Assembly: GCF_900111245.1 (NCBI RefSeq)
Contig: NZ_FOGO01000015.1
Coordinates: 133,409-197,408, forward strand
Source: Streptomyces qinglanensis
GTDB taxonomy: Bacteria; Actinomycetota; Actinomycetes; Streptomycetales; Streptomycetaceae
Length of the DNA: 64,000 nt
Reading direction: 5' to 3'
The first letter of the stretch is position 1. The number at the start of each line of letters is the position of its first letter. This document shows positions 52,452 to 60,932 of the stretch, in pieces. Below the pieces are notes generated by a model. It searched no databases, was not told the DNA's origin, and saw only the letters and a program-made list of their open reading frames with translations. Both the position numbers and the translations under genes were made by a program.

Positions 52452-54305
52452 ATGCCCGAGCTGAGGTCCCGCACCGTCACCCACGGCCGCAACATGGCGG
52501 GGGCGCGCGCCCTCATGCAGGCGTCCGGTGTAGCGCGCGAGGACTTCGGCAAGCCGATCGTCGCGGTCGCCAACAGCTTCACCGAGTTCGTGCCGGGCCA
52601 CACCCACCTGCAGCCGGTGGGCCGGATCGTCAGCGAGGCGGTCAAGGCCGCGGGCGGCATCCCGCGCGAGTTCAACTCGATCGCGGTGGACGACGGCATC
52701 GCCATGGGCCACGGCGGCATGCTCTACTCGCTGCCCTCCCGGGACCTGATCGCCGACTCGGTCGAGTACATGGTCGAGGCGCACTGCGCGGACGCGCTGA
52801 TCTGCATCTCCAACTGCGACAAGATCACCCCCGGCATGCTGATGGCCGCGATGCGGCTCAACGTGCCCACCGTCTTCGTCTCCGGCGGGCCCATGGAGGC
52901 CGGCCGGGCGACGCTGGTGAACGGCACCGTCCGCAAGCTGGACCTGATCGACGCGATGTCCGAGGCCGCCAACGACCAGGTCTCCGACGAGGACATCCTG
53001 CGCATCGAGGAGAACGCCTGCCCGACCTGTGGCTCCTGCTCGGGCATGTTCACCGCGAACTCCATGAACTGCCTCACCGAGGCCATCGGCCTGGCCCTGC
53101 CCGGCAACGGCTCGGTGCTGGCCACCCACACCGCCCGCAAGGAGCTCTACGAGACGGCGGGCCAGACGGTCGTGGAGATCGCCCGGCGCTACTACGACCA
53201 GGACGACGTGAGCGTTCTGCCGCGCAACGTCGGCTCCCGCGCCGCCTTCGAGAACGCCATGGCCCTGGACATCGCCATGGGCGGCTCCACCAACACGATC
53301 CTGCACCTGCTGGCCGCGGCCCAGGAGGCCGGGCTGGAGTTCACGATGCACGACATCGACCAGCTCTCGCGTGCGCTGCCGTGCCTGGCCAAGGTCGCCC
53401 CGAACGTGGCCCCGGGCGGCACCTACTACATGGAGGACGTGCACCGGGCCGGCGGCATCCCCGCCATCCTGGGCGAGCTCCACCGCGGCGGGCTGCTCAA
53501 CGAGGACGTGCGCACCGTGCACGCCGACTCGCTGGAGGAGTGGCTCAAGACCTGGGACATCCGCAGCGACTCGCCCGCGCCGCGGGCCGTGGAGCTCTTC
53601 CACGCCGCGCCCGGCTGCAAGCGCTCCGCCGAGGCGTTCTCGCAGTCCGAGCAGTGGGAGTCGCTGGACACGGACGCGGCGGGCGGCTGCATCCGCGACG
53701 TCGAGCACGCCTATTCCGCCGAGGGCGGGCTGGCGGTGCTGTACGGCAACCTGGCCGAGAACGGCTGCGTGGTGAAGACCGCGGGCGTCGACGAGTCGAT
53801 CCTCACCTTCACCGGCCCCGCCGTGGTCTGCGAGTCCCAGGATGAGGCCGTCCAGAAGATCCTCGACAAGACCGTCAAGGAGGGCGACGTCGTCGTCATC
53901 CGCTACGAGGGCCCCAAGGGCGGCCCCGGGATGCAGGAGATGCTCTACCCCACCTCCTTCCTCAAGGGCCGCGGGCTGGGCAAGGCGTGCGCGCTGATCA
54001 CCGACGGCCGGTTCTCCGGGGGCACCTCGGGTCTGTCCATCGGCCACATCTCGCCGGAGGCGGCGGGCGGCGGCACGATCGCGCTGGTGGAGGACGGCGA
54101 CCCGGTCGTCATCGACATCCCCGACCGGCAGCTTCGCCTGGACGTCCCCGAGGAGACGCTCGCCGCCCGCCGGGAGGCGCTGGCCGGCCGGTACGCGCCC
54201 GTCGCCCGCGAGCGCAAGGTCTCCACCGCGCTGCGCGCCTATGCGGCGATGGCCACCAGCGCCGACCGGGGCGCCGTCCGCGACGTGACCCAGTTGGAGC
54301 GCTGA
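52452..54305 (+). CDS. ilvD: Dihydroxy-acid dehydratase
   Basis: Third enzyme of isoleucine/valine synthesis, also feeding pantothenate through ketoisovalerate. The 617-aa protein has the Fe-S cysteines in CISNCDKITPGM and CPTCGSCSGMFTANSMNCLTEA, the DIAMGGSTNTILHLLA segment and the C-terminal TDGRFSGGTSGLSIGHISPEAA motif. Length and motifs match the long, 4Fe-4S-type IlvD of E. coli. The ATG follows GGGAGGGG at 5-nt spacing; an in-frame start at 52419 would add 11 unconserved residues. Confidence 0.97.
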   Translation: MPELRSRTVTHGRNMAGARALMQASGVAREDFGKPIVAVANSFTEFVPGHTHLQPVGRIVSEAVKAAGGIPREFNSIAVDDGIAMGHGGMLYSLPSRDLIADSVEYMVEAHCADALICISNCDKITPGMLMAAMRLNVPTVFVSGGPMEAGRATLVNGTVRKLDLIDAMSEAANDQVSDEDILRIEENACPTCGSCSGMFTANSMNCLTEAIGLALPGNGSVLATHTARKELYETAGQTVVEIARRYYDQDDVSVLPRNVGSRAAFENAMALDIAMGGSTNTILHLLAAAQEAGLEFTMHDIDQLSRALPCLAKVAPNVAPGGTYYMEDVHRAGGIPAILGELHRGGLLNEDVRTVHADSLEEWLKTWDIRSDSPAPRAVELFHAAPGCKRSAEAFSQSEQWESLDTDAAGGCIRDVEHAYSAEGGLAVLYGNLAENGCVVKTAGVDESILTFTGPAVVCESQDEAVQKILDKTVKEGDVVVIRYEGPKGGPGMQEMLYPTSFLKGRGLGKACALITDGRFSGGTSGLSIGHISPEAAGGGTIALVEDGDPVVIDIPDRQLRLDVPEETLAARREALAGRYAPVARERKVSTALRAYAAMATSADRGAVRDVTQLER

Positions 54306-54417
54306 CCCCCCCCGCGACACCCGGGGGGCACCCGAGGGACAGGAATCCGGGGAGCACCGAGCCGCCGGGCCGGAGGGGCCCGGGGGGCGCGGCGCCGCCC
54401 CGGGCCATAATCGAGAC

Positions 54418-54918
54418 GTGCCACAGGACCACAGAACCCCCGACGCACCGGCCCCCGAACCGCTCCGCTTCTACGGCACCACCTGGGTCGACCACTCCGG
54501 CGGCTACGCGCTGCGCCGCACCGCCCTGGGGGCGGGCGCGGTACTGGCGGCCGCCGCGGGTGCGGTCGTGCTGCGCTTCGCGTACCAGGGCGTGGTGCTG
54601 GCCGACATCGGGAGCTGGGCGAGCCTCCTGCTGGTCGCCGCGTTCGCGGTGTGCAGCGCGCTGGCGTTCTCCCGCACCCTCACCTCCTACAGCCGCCGCC
54701 CCGACGAGCGCGACGCGGCGGCCGAGTCGTCGATGCGCAGCATCCGGCTCATCGGCTTCATCGGGGTGCTGCTCGCCTACGCGCTGCGCAGTTGTGTCGA
54801 GGCCCCCGGCGAGAAGCTGCACCGCGCCGAGTACGAGGCAGCCCGCGCCCGCCACGAGCGGCAGCGCAGCGCCCGCACCGGGAACCCCGCCGCGCGCCGC
54901 CGGAAGGGCAAGCGCTGA
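54418..54918 (+). CDS. Small membrane protein, unknown function
   Basis: A 166-aa protein: polar N-terminus with LRFYGTTWVDHSGGYALRRTALG, then hydrophobic segments AGAVLAAAAGAVVLRFAYQG, ADIGSWASLLLVAAFAVCSALAF and IRLIGFIGVLLAYALRSCV, and a basic Arg/Lys C-terminus (RHERQRSARTGNPAARRRKGKR). No recognised domain. GTG start, 6 nt after CATAAT (54406-54411), so probably leaderless. Followed by a strong terminator. Confidence 0.7.
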   Translation: MPQDHRTPDAPAPEPLRFYGTTWVDHSGGYALRRTALGAGAVLAAAAGAVVLRFAYQGVVLADIGSWASLLLVAAFAVCSALAFSRTLTSYSRRPDERDAAAESSMRSIRLIGFIGVLLAYALRSCVEAPGEKLHRAEYEAARARHERQRSARTGNPAARRRKGKR

Positions 54919-54955
54919 GCCCCTCCGGAACACCCGGAGCTCCCTGACGCTTCCT

Positions 54956-54990
54956 GGCTGCGGGAGGACCCCGAGGGTCCTCCCGCAGCC
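54956..54990. terminator. Terminator after the small membrane protein gene
   Basis: Perfect 16-bp stem, GGCTGCGGGAGGACCC with CGA loop and its complement. No T-tract. Confidence 0.85.
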
Positions 54991-55008
54991 GTCTCAGGGG
55001 GAACCCTG

Positions 55009-55032
55009 AACTGCCCCCGACAGCGGGCAGTT
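55009..55032. promoter_or_regulatory. Palindrome upstream of the ArsR-type gene
   Basis: AACTGCCC (55009-55016) and GGGCAGTT (55025-55032) are perfect 8-bp inverted arms with an 8-nt spacer, about 66 bp before the ArsR-type start. A self-regulatory operator is plausible; an RNA hairpin is the alternative. Confidence 0.45.
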
Positions 55033-55097
55033 GGGCTCGACACCCCGTTCCGCCACGTGTCAGATTCTTCTTACACACCCGAGGGAGAGGGGCCGCG

Positions 55098-55511
55098 GTG
55101 GGCGCGATCGAGGCCCCGTCCGGCGACGAGCTGCTGAAGGTCCTGGCGGCGCTCGGCAATCCGCACCGGATGCGGATCGTCGCGGCGCTGGCCGGGGGCC
55201 GCAACTACGTCAGCGGACTCGCCCGCGAGATCGGCATGAGCCGTCCGCTGCTGCACATGCACCTCCAGCGGCTGGAGACCGCCGGCCTCGTGGTCGGCAC
55301 GCTGGAGCTCTCGGACAGCGGCAAGGCCATGAAGTTCTTCGAGGTGGCGCCGTTCGGCTACGCCCTGACCCCGCAGGCCGTCGCCGAGGCGGCGCGCACC
55401 CTCACGGACCAGGCACCGGACGGGAAGTCCGCCGGGGCCCCGGGCCGGAATGCGCAGCACGGGAAGACGCAGCACGGGAAAGCCTCGGACGAGAAAGAGG
55501 AGACGCAGTGA
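55098..55511 (+). CDS. ArsR-family winged-helix regulator
   Basis: A 137-aa regulator: LLKVLAALGNPHRMRIVAALAGGRNYVSGLAREIGMSRPLLHMHLQRLETAGLV is a clear ArsR HTH, followed by a wing (GTLELSDSGKAMKFFEVAPFGYALTP). No metal-binding cysteines. The tail carries a short repeated AQHGKTQHGK segment. GTG start with GAGGGAGAGGGG upstream. It is translationally coupled (GTGA) to a small membrane protein, suggesting that the partner may sequester or sense for it. Confidence 0.9.
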   Translation: MGAIEAPSGDELLKVLAALGNPHRMRIVAALAGGRNYVSGLAREIGMSRPLLHMHLQRLETAGLVVGTLELSDSGKAMKFFEVAPFGYALTPQAVAEAARTLTDQAPDGKSAGAPGRNAQHGKTQHGKASDEKEETQ

Positions 55512-55798
55512 ACGAGCAGCTCACGACCGCGGCAGAGGCCGATCCGGCCGGGATCTGGGCGGCGGCGCTCGGCACCGGAGGCGTCTTCGTCCTGCTGATC
55601 GTCATCGTCTGGCAGATCGCCGCCACCTGGCGGGCCCGCATGCTGGCCGCCCGTGAGGACCAGTACAAGGCGCTGACCGACAAGTACGCGCAGCTCCTGG
55701 AGGACAACGTCGAGCTGCACCGCCGCACCCTGGACGAGCTGACGCAGGCCCGGCAGTCGATCGCCTCGATGGAGAAGATGATGCGCGAAGTCGAGTAG
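55508..55798 (+). CDS. Small membrane protein with coiled coil, partner of ArsR-type regulator
   Basis: A 96-aa protein with one membrane helix (LGTGGVFVLLIVIVWQIAATW) and a cytoplasmic coiled coil of about 50 residues (DQYKALTDKYAQLLEDNVELHRRTLDELTQARQSIASMEKMM). It overlaps the regulator gene by 4 nt. Function unknown; the coupling suggests it acts together with the regulator. Confidence 0.8.
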   Translation: MNEQLTTAAEADPAGIWAAALGTGGVFVLLIVIVWQIAATWRARMLAAREDQYKALTDKYAQLLEDNVELHRRTLDELTQARQSIASMEKMMREVE

Positions 55799-55922
55799 AG
55801 CCCCGCAGCCAGACCCCCGCAGCACCCCGTACGGGCTCTTCCAGGGCTTCCAGGGTTTCCAGGACCCCCGTACGGCCCCGTACGACGTCACATCCGCCGC
55901 ACCCCGGCGGCCACCGGCGCTC

Positions 55923-55954
55923 GTACGGCCGGGAGCGGCAACTCCCGGCCGTAC
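55923..55954. terminator. Terminator before the MMPL gene
   Basis: Perfect 13-bp stem GTACGGCCGGGAG-CGGCAA-CTCCCGGCCGTAC in the 218-bp gap. The same gap holds three CTTCCAGGG-type 9-bp repeats at 55838-55863. Confidence 0.7.
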
Positions 55955-56016
55955 CTGTGAGCGTGAGCATTCCGCGAACCCCTCGCGTCCCACACCCACA
56001 CCCATGGAGGTTACCC

Positions 56017-58230
56017 ATGCCTGCCCGCCCCCGACCCCCGGCCGGGAGAACCCCCGCGCTGCGCCGCCTGGCCACGGCCCCCGGCGGCAGGCGCGCCAAG
56101 TGGCTGGTCCTCGCGGCCTGGCTGATCCTCGTCGCGGCCCTCGGCCCGCTGGCCGGCAAGCTCGGCGAGGTCGAGGACAGCAGCTCCAACGCGTTCCTGC
56201 CCGGCAGCGCCGAATCGGCCCAGGTCAACACCGAACTGGAGAAGTTCAGGGGCGAGGACGAGATCATCCCCGCGGTGGTCGTCTACTCCCGCGGGTCCGC
56301 CACCACCCCGGCCGACGCCGCCGAGGCCCGCGCCGACCGCGCCGACTTCGCGCCGCTGGTGGCCCGCGGCGAGCAGATCAGCGGGCCGGTCCCGTCCGCG
56401 GACGGCAAGGCGCTCATGCTGGTGGTACCGCTCTCCACCGCGGGGGACGACCTCACCGGCGACGTGGAGAAGGTCCGCTCGGTCGCGGCGGCCAACGCGC
56501 CGCCCGGTCTCGACATCGAGGTCGGCGGCCCGGCCGGATCGCTGATCGACAGCATCAAGGTCTTCGACAACCTCGACTCCACACTGATGCTGGCCACCGG
56601 TGCCGTCGTCACGCTGCTGCTCCTGCTCACCTACCGCAGTCCGCTGCTGTGGCTCGTCCCGGTGCTGTCCGTCGGCTTCGCCGCGGTCCTCACCCAGGTC
56701 ACCACCTTCGCGCTGGCCAAGTACGCCGCGCTGCCCGTCGATCCGCAGAGCGCGGGCATCCTCATGGTGCTGGTCTTCGGGGTCGGTACCGACTACGCGC
56801 TGCTGCTCATCGCCCGCTACCGGGAGGAACTGCACCGCCACGAGGACCGGCACGACGCGATGCGGCTGGCGCTGCGCCGCTCCGGCCCGGCGATCGTGGC
56901 CTCGGCCGGCACCGTCGCCGTCGGGCTGGCCTGCCTGGCCTTCGCGGACATCAACTCCTCGCGCTCGCTGGGCCTGGTCGGTGCCGTCGGCGTGGTCTGC
57001 GCCCTGCTGGCGATGATCACCGTGCTGCCCGCCCTGCTGGTGGTGACGGGCCGCTGGGTGTTCTGGCCGTTCGTCCCGCGCTGCACCGGGGCTCCGGCGG
57101 CGGAGGAGGCCGGGCAGGACGCCGCCGCCCGTACCGTCTGGACCCGGATCGGTGCGCTGCTGGCCCGCCGTCCGCGCTGGTCCTGGCTGATGTCCGTCGC
57201 CGTCACCGCCGCGCTGGCGCTGAGCGCGACCGGAATCACCATGGGCCTGACGAACGCGGAGATGTTCCAGGACAAGCCCGAGTCGGTGGTCGCCCAGGAG
57301 AAGCTCTCCGCGCACTACCCCTCCGGTTCCTCCGACCCGGCCACCGTGGTCGTGCGGACAGCGGAGCGGGCCGAGACCGAGCGGGCCGCCGCCGCGGTTC
57401 CCGGGGTGGAGTCCGTCGAGGCCGCCGACCGCACCGCCGACGGGTCGCTGACCTCCCTGTCGGTCGTCCTGCGGGACGCGCCGGACAGCGCGGCCGCCGA
57501 GCGCACCGTCGACCGGCTGCGTACGGCGGTGCACGGGGTGGACGGGGCCGAGGCCCTGGTGGGCGGTACGACCGCGGAGTCGCTGGACACCCGGCGCGCC
57601 GCGGAGAGCGACCTGAAGGTCGTCATCCCGGTCGTGCTCGCCGTCGTCCTGCTCGTCCTGGTGGCGCTGCTGCGCTCACTGCTCGCGCCGCTGGTGCTGC
57701 TGGCCACGGTGGTGCTGTCCTACTTCGGCGCGCTGGGGGCCTCGCATCTGGTCTTCGCGTACCTGCTGGACTTCCCCGCCGTGGACAACTCCCTCCCGCT
57801 GATGGGCTTCGTGTTCCTGGTGGCGCTGGGCATCGACTACAACATCTTCCTGATGACCCGGGTCCGCGAGGAGGTGGCGCTGCGGGGCCACCGCGCGGGC
57901 GTGCTGACCGGGCTCAGCTCCACGGGCGGGGTGATCACCTCGGCGGGCATCGTGCTGGCGGCCACCTTCGCGGTCATCGCCTCCATGCCGCTGGTGTCGA
58001 TGGCCCAGCTCGGGGTGCTGGTCGGCATCGGCGTCCTGCTGGACACCTTCCTGGTCCGCACCGTGCTGGTGCCCTCGCTGGCCCTCGACATCGGCGCCCG
58101 TATCTGGTGGCCGAGCCGGCTGGGCCGCGCCCCGCAGCCGCCCGCCGGGTCCCGCACCCCGGAGGAGGGCGCCACCGGGGAGGCCGGGAGCCCCGAGAGT
58201 CCGGGCGGCCGGTCGCTGGAGCGCGTCTGA
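56017..58230 (+). CDS. MMPL/RND-family transporter
   Basis: A 737-aa exporter of the MMPL (SecDF/RND-like) superfamily. Two halves each begin with a membrane helix (KWLVLAAWLILVAALGPLAG; WSWLMSVAVTAALALSATGI), then an extracytoplasmic domain and a five-helix bundle. Signature segments include VFGVGTDYALLLIARYREE and VALGIDYNIFLMTRVREE, the Asp-Tyr proton-relay pairs of MMPL proteins. The C-terminal ~50 residues are a Gly/Pro/Glu tail. ATG preceded by GGAGG at good spacing. It is separated from the ArsR pair by a terminator but could be its target. Substrates of related proteins are lipids or drugs. Confidence 0.92.
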   Translation: MPARPRPPAGRTPALRRLATAPGGRRAKWLVLAAWLILVAALGPLAGKLGEVEDSSSNAFLPGSAESAQVNTELEKFRGEDEIIPAVVVYSRGSATTPADAAEARADRADFAPLVARGEQISGPVPSADGKALMLVVPLSTAGDDLTGDVEKVRSVAAANAPPGLDIEVGGPAGSLIDSIKVFDNLDSTLMLATGAVVTLLLLLTYRSPLLWLVPVLSVGFAAVLTQVTTFALAKYAALPVDPQSAGILMVLVFGVGTDYALLLIARYREELHRHEDRHDAMRLALRRSGPAIVASAGTVAVGLACLAFADINSSRSLGLVGAVGVVCALLAMITVLPALLVVTGRWVFWPFVPRCTGAPAAEEAGQDAAARTVWTRIGALLARRPRWSWLMSVAVTAALALSATGITMGLTNAEMFQDKPESVVAQEKLSAHYPSGSSDPATVVVRTAERAETERAAAAVPGVESVEAADRTADGSLTSLSVVLRDAPDSAAAERTVDRLRTAVHGVDGAEALVGGTTAESLDTRRAAESDLKVVIPVVLAVVLLVLVALLRSLLAPLVLLATVVLSYFGALGASHLVFAYLLDFPAVDNSLPLMGFVFLVALGIDYNIFLMTRVREEVALRGHRAGVLTGLSSTGGVITSAGIVLAATFAVIASMPLVSMAQLGVLVGIGVLLDTFLVRTVLVPSLALDIGARIWWPSRLGRAPQPPAGSRTPEEGATGEAGSPESPGGRSLERV

Positions 58231-58270
58231 CCGGAGCGGCGCCGACCGAGAGCGGCGCACCCGTCCCACC

Positions 58271-58320
58271 GGCGGTGCCGGCCCCCTGCGTGGCAGCAGG
58301 GGGCCGGCACCGCCGTTTTC
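58271..58320 (+). terminator. Strong intrinsic terminator after the MMPL gene
   Basis: Perfect 19-bp stem (arms 58271-58289 and 58296-58314) with GTGGCA loop followed by GTTTTC. The clearest Rho-independent terminator in the window. Confidence 0.92.
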
Positions 58321-58332
58321 CGGTCCGGCCGC

Positions 58333-58378
58333 TTGACGCTCCCGTGCCACCGGCAACATAATTCATCGCGTGATGAAT
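58333..58378 (+). promoter_or_regulatory. Promoter and palindromic operator for the ABC-2 exporter
   Basis: TTGACG (58333-58338), 18-bp spacer, CATAAT (58357-58362) gives a transcription start at about 58369-58370, the first base of the GTG start. An 18-bp palindrome, ATTCATC-GCGT-GATGAAT (58361-58378), overlaps the -10 end, the start site and the start codon, as expected for a repressor operator. No TetR- or GntR-type gene is adjacent. Confidence 0.75.
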
Positions 58379-59182
58379 AAACCTCCGCCCGCCGCCGAGC
58401 CGCCCGCCGCCGAGCCGCCCGCAGACCCGCCCGCCGTCCACGCCCGCGGCCTGACCGTGATCCGCGGCCGCCGCCGAGTCCTCGACCAGCTCTCCTTCGA
58501 CGTCGCCCCCGGCACCGTCACCGGCCTCCTCGGGCCCTCCGGCAGCGGCAAGTCCACCCTCATCCGGGCCGTCGTCGGCACCCAGGCCAAGGTCACCGGC
58601 ACCCTCGACGTCCTGGGCAGGCCCGCGGGCTCCGCACCGCTGCGCTCCCGCGTCGGCTACGTCACCCAGTCCCCCTCCGTCTACGCGGACCTGACCGCCC
58701 GGCAGAACCTCGACTACTACGCCGCGGTCCTCGGCATCCCGCGCGCCGACCGCGCCGCCGCCGTCACCCGCGCCCTCACCGACGTCGACCTCACCTCCCA
58801 CGCCGACGACCTGGCGGGCAACCTCTCCGGCGGTCAGTCCTCCCGCGTCTCCCTCGCCGTCGCCCTGCTCGGCACCCCCGAACTGCTCGTCCTGGACGAG
58901 CCCACCGTCGGCCTCGACCCCGTGCTCCGCCGCGACCTGTGGAACCTCTTCCACCGCCTCGCCGCACACGGCACCACCCTGCTGATCTCCTCACACGTGA
59001 TGGACGAGGCCGACCGCTGCGAACACCTCCTCCTCGTCCGGAACGGCACCCTGCTCGCCGCCGACACCCCGCAGGCACTCCGCGAGGCCACCGGCAGCGA
59101 CACCGTCGAGGACGCCTTCCTCCGACTCGTCGAATCCGCCCCCACCGAGCCCGCCGAACACCCCCTGCGAGGCACCCCGTGA
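58370..59182 (+). CDS. ABC-2 type exporter ATP-binding protein
   Basis: A 270-aa ATPase of the drug/polysaccharide exporter (DrrA/NodI-like) group. A Pro/Ala-rich N-terminus with an APP-type repeat (PPAAEPPAAEPPADPP) precedes Walker A GPSGSGKST, Q-loop VGYVTQSPSVYADLT, signature LSGGQSSR and Walker B LLVLDEPTVGLDP, H-loop ISSHVMDEADRC. Start GTG at the transcription start; an ATG at 58373 is in the same frame and equally usable. Coupled by GTGA to its permease. Confidence 0.93.
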   Translation: MMNKPPPAAEPPAAEPPADPPAVHARGLTVIRGRRRVLDQLSFDVAPGTVTGLLGPSGSGKSTLIRAVVGTQAKVTGTLDVLGRPAGSAPLRSRVGYVTQSPSVYADLTARQNLDYYAAVLGIPRADRAAAVTRALTDVDLTSHADDLAGNLSGGQSSRVSLAVALLGTPELLVLDEPTVGLDPVLRRDLWNLFHRLAAHGTTLLISSHVMDEADRCEHLLLVRNGTLLAADTPQALREATGSDTVEDAFLRLVESAPTEPAEHPLRGTP

Positions 59183-59916
59183 ACGCCGCCCGTACCTTCG
59201 CCACCGCACGCCGGGTCCTGCGCCAACTCGCCCACGACCCGCGCACCATCGCGCTGCTGCTGCTCGTCCCCGTTCTGCTGCTGGTCCTGCTGTACTACGT
59301 CTTCGACGCCGACCGGCGCTCCTTCGACAGCATCGGGGCCTCGCTACTGGGCATCTTCCCGCTGGTGACGATGTTCCTGGTCACCTCCATCGCCACGCTG
59401 CGCGAGCGCACCTCCGGCACCCTGGAGCGGCTGCTGTCGATGCCCCTGGGCAAGGCCGACCTGATCCTCGGCTACGCCCTGGCCTTCGGTGCCCTCGCCG
59501 TCGTCCAGGCGTCCGCCGCCACCGGCGTCGCGGTCGGGCTGCTGGACCTCGACATCGCCGGCTCGCCCTGGCTGCTGCTGCTCGTCGCCCTGCTCGACGC
59601 GCTGCTCGGCACGGCACTCGGGCTCTTCGTCTCCGCGTTCGCCGCGTCCGAGTTCCAGGTGGTCCAGTTCATGCCCGCGGTGATCTTCCCGCAGCTCCTG
59701 CTGTGCGGCCTGTTCGCACCCCGCAGCAGCATGCAGCCGGCCCTGGAGGCGGTCTCCGACGTGCTGCCCATGTCCTACGCCGTCGACGGCATGACCGAGG
59801 TGCTCAAGCACCCCGACGTCACCGGGGACTTCGTCCGCGACGTGGCCGTCGTCGCCGGCTGCGCCCTCCTCGTCCTCTTCCTCGGCGCCGCCACCCTCCG
59901 CCGCCGCACGGCCTGA
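59179..59916 (+). CDS. ABC-2 type exporter permease
   Basis: A 245-aa permease with six hydrophobic segments (ALLLLVPVLLLVLLYYVF, ASLLGIFPLVTMFLVTSIAT, YALAFGALAVVQASAATGVA, WLLLLVALLDALLGTALGLF, FMPAVIFPQLLLCGLF, VAVVAGCALLVLFLGAATL). The ABC-2 hallmark region RERTSGTLERLLSMPLGKADLILGYAL is clear. Starts at a GTGA overlap with the ATPase gene. A CCGGCCG-CT-CGGCCGG hairpin at 59918-59933 may end the transcript. Confidence 0.92.
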   Translation: MNAARTFATARRVLRQLAHDPRTIALLLLVPVLLLVLLYYVFDADRRSFDSIGASLLGIFPLVTMFLVTSIATLRERTSGTLERLLSMPLGKADLILGYALAFGALAVVQASAATGVAVGLLDLDIAGSPWLLLLVALLDALLGTALGLFVSAFAASEFQVVQFMPAVIFPQLLLCGLFAPRSSMQPALEAVSDVLPMSYAVDGMTEVLKHPDVTGDFVRDVAVVAGCALLVLFLGAATLRRRTA

Positions 59917-60128
59917 CCCGGCCGCTCGGCCGGAGCCGGGCCGCTCGGCCGCGCGGGGCGCCCGACCGCTGGGCGCCGCCCGACCGCGCGGGGCCGGTCC
60001 GCGCTGTGGAACGGCCCCGCTACGGAGCGCGAGCCGGTGCGAGGATGGGCACCGCGTCCACGAACGTGGACAGGGCGGACGCAGACAGCCCGCCCGACGC
60101 GCGCAACGAGGCACGAGGTGAAGCACCC

Positions 60129-60932
60129 ATGACCCCCCAGAACGTCGCGGTCCTCGGCACCGGCAAGATCGGCGAAGCGCTGCTCTCCGGCATGCTCAGG
60201 GGCGGCTGGTCACCCGCCCGCCTGCTGGCCACCGCCCGCCGCCCGGAGCGCGCCGCGGAACTGCGCCGCCGCTACGAGGTGGAGACCGTCAGCAACGCCG
60301 AAGCCGCCGCGCGCGCCGACACCCTCATCCTCACCCCCAAACCGCAGGACATGGCCGCACTGCTGGACGAACTCGCCCCGCACGTCCCCGCGGACCGCCT
60401 GGTGATCAGCGGCGCGGCCGGCATCACCACCCGCTCCCTGGAGCAGCGCCTGGCCGAGGGCACCCCGGTCATCCGCGTGATGGCCAACACCCCGGCCCTG
60501 GTCGACGAGGCCATGTCCGTCATCTCTCCCGGCACCCACGCCACCGAGGACCACCTCAAGCTCGCCGACGAGATCTTCGGCGGCGTCGGCAAGACCCTGC
60601 GCCTCCCGGAGAACCAGCAGGACGCGGCCACCGCGCTCTCCGGCTCGGGCCCCGCCTACTTCTTCTTCCTGGTCGAGGCCATGACCGACGCGGGCATCCA
60701 ACTCGGCCTCCCGCGCGACAAAGCGCACGAACTGATCGTCCAGGCCGCCGTCGGCGCCGCCACCATGCTCCGGGACAGCGGCGAACACCCCGTCACCCTC
60801 CGCGAGAACGTCACCTCACCCGGCGGTACGACCATCAACGCCATCCGCGAACTGGAGAACCACCGCGTCCGCGCCGCCTTCATCGACGCCATCGAGGCCG
60901 CCCGCGACCGCAGCCGCGAACTCGGCGGCTAG
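60129..60932 (+). CDS. proC: Pyrroline-5-carboxylate reductase
   Basis: Last step of proline synthesis. The 267-aa protein has the NADPH motif AVLGTGKIGEALL at the N-terminus, LILTPKPQDM, VIRVMANTPALV and the C-terminal signature GSGPAYFFFLVEAMTDAGIQLGLPR with REXVTSPGGTT (RENVTSPGGTTINAI). ATG follows GAGGTGAAG. Its 3' end overlaps the convergent DedA gene by 53 bp. Confidence 0.96.
   Translation: MTPQNVAVLGTGKIGEALLSGMLRGGWSPARLLATARRPERAAELRRRYEVETVSNAEAAARADTLILTPKPQDMAALLDELAPHVPADRLVISGAAGITTRSLEQRLAEGTPVIRVMANTPALVDEAMSVISPGTHATEDHLKLADEIFGGVGKTLRLPENQQDAATALSGSGPAYFFFLVEAMTDAGIQLGLPRDKAHELIVQAAVGAATMLRDSGEHPVTLRENVTSPGGTTINAIRELENHRVRAAFIDAIEAARDRSRELGG

Noticed and set aside
55838..55863. 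Three TTCCAGGG repeats before the MMPL gene as a regulator site
   Set aside because: Short, directly contiguous, and next to a terminator; more likely slippage than an operator.
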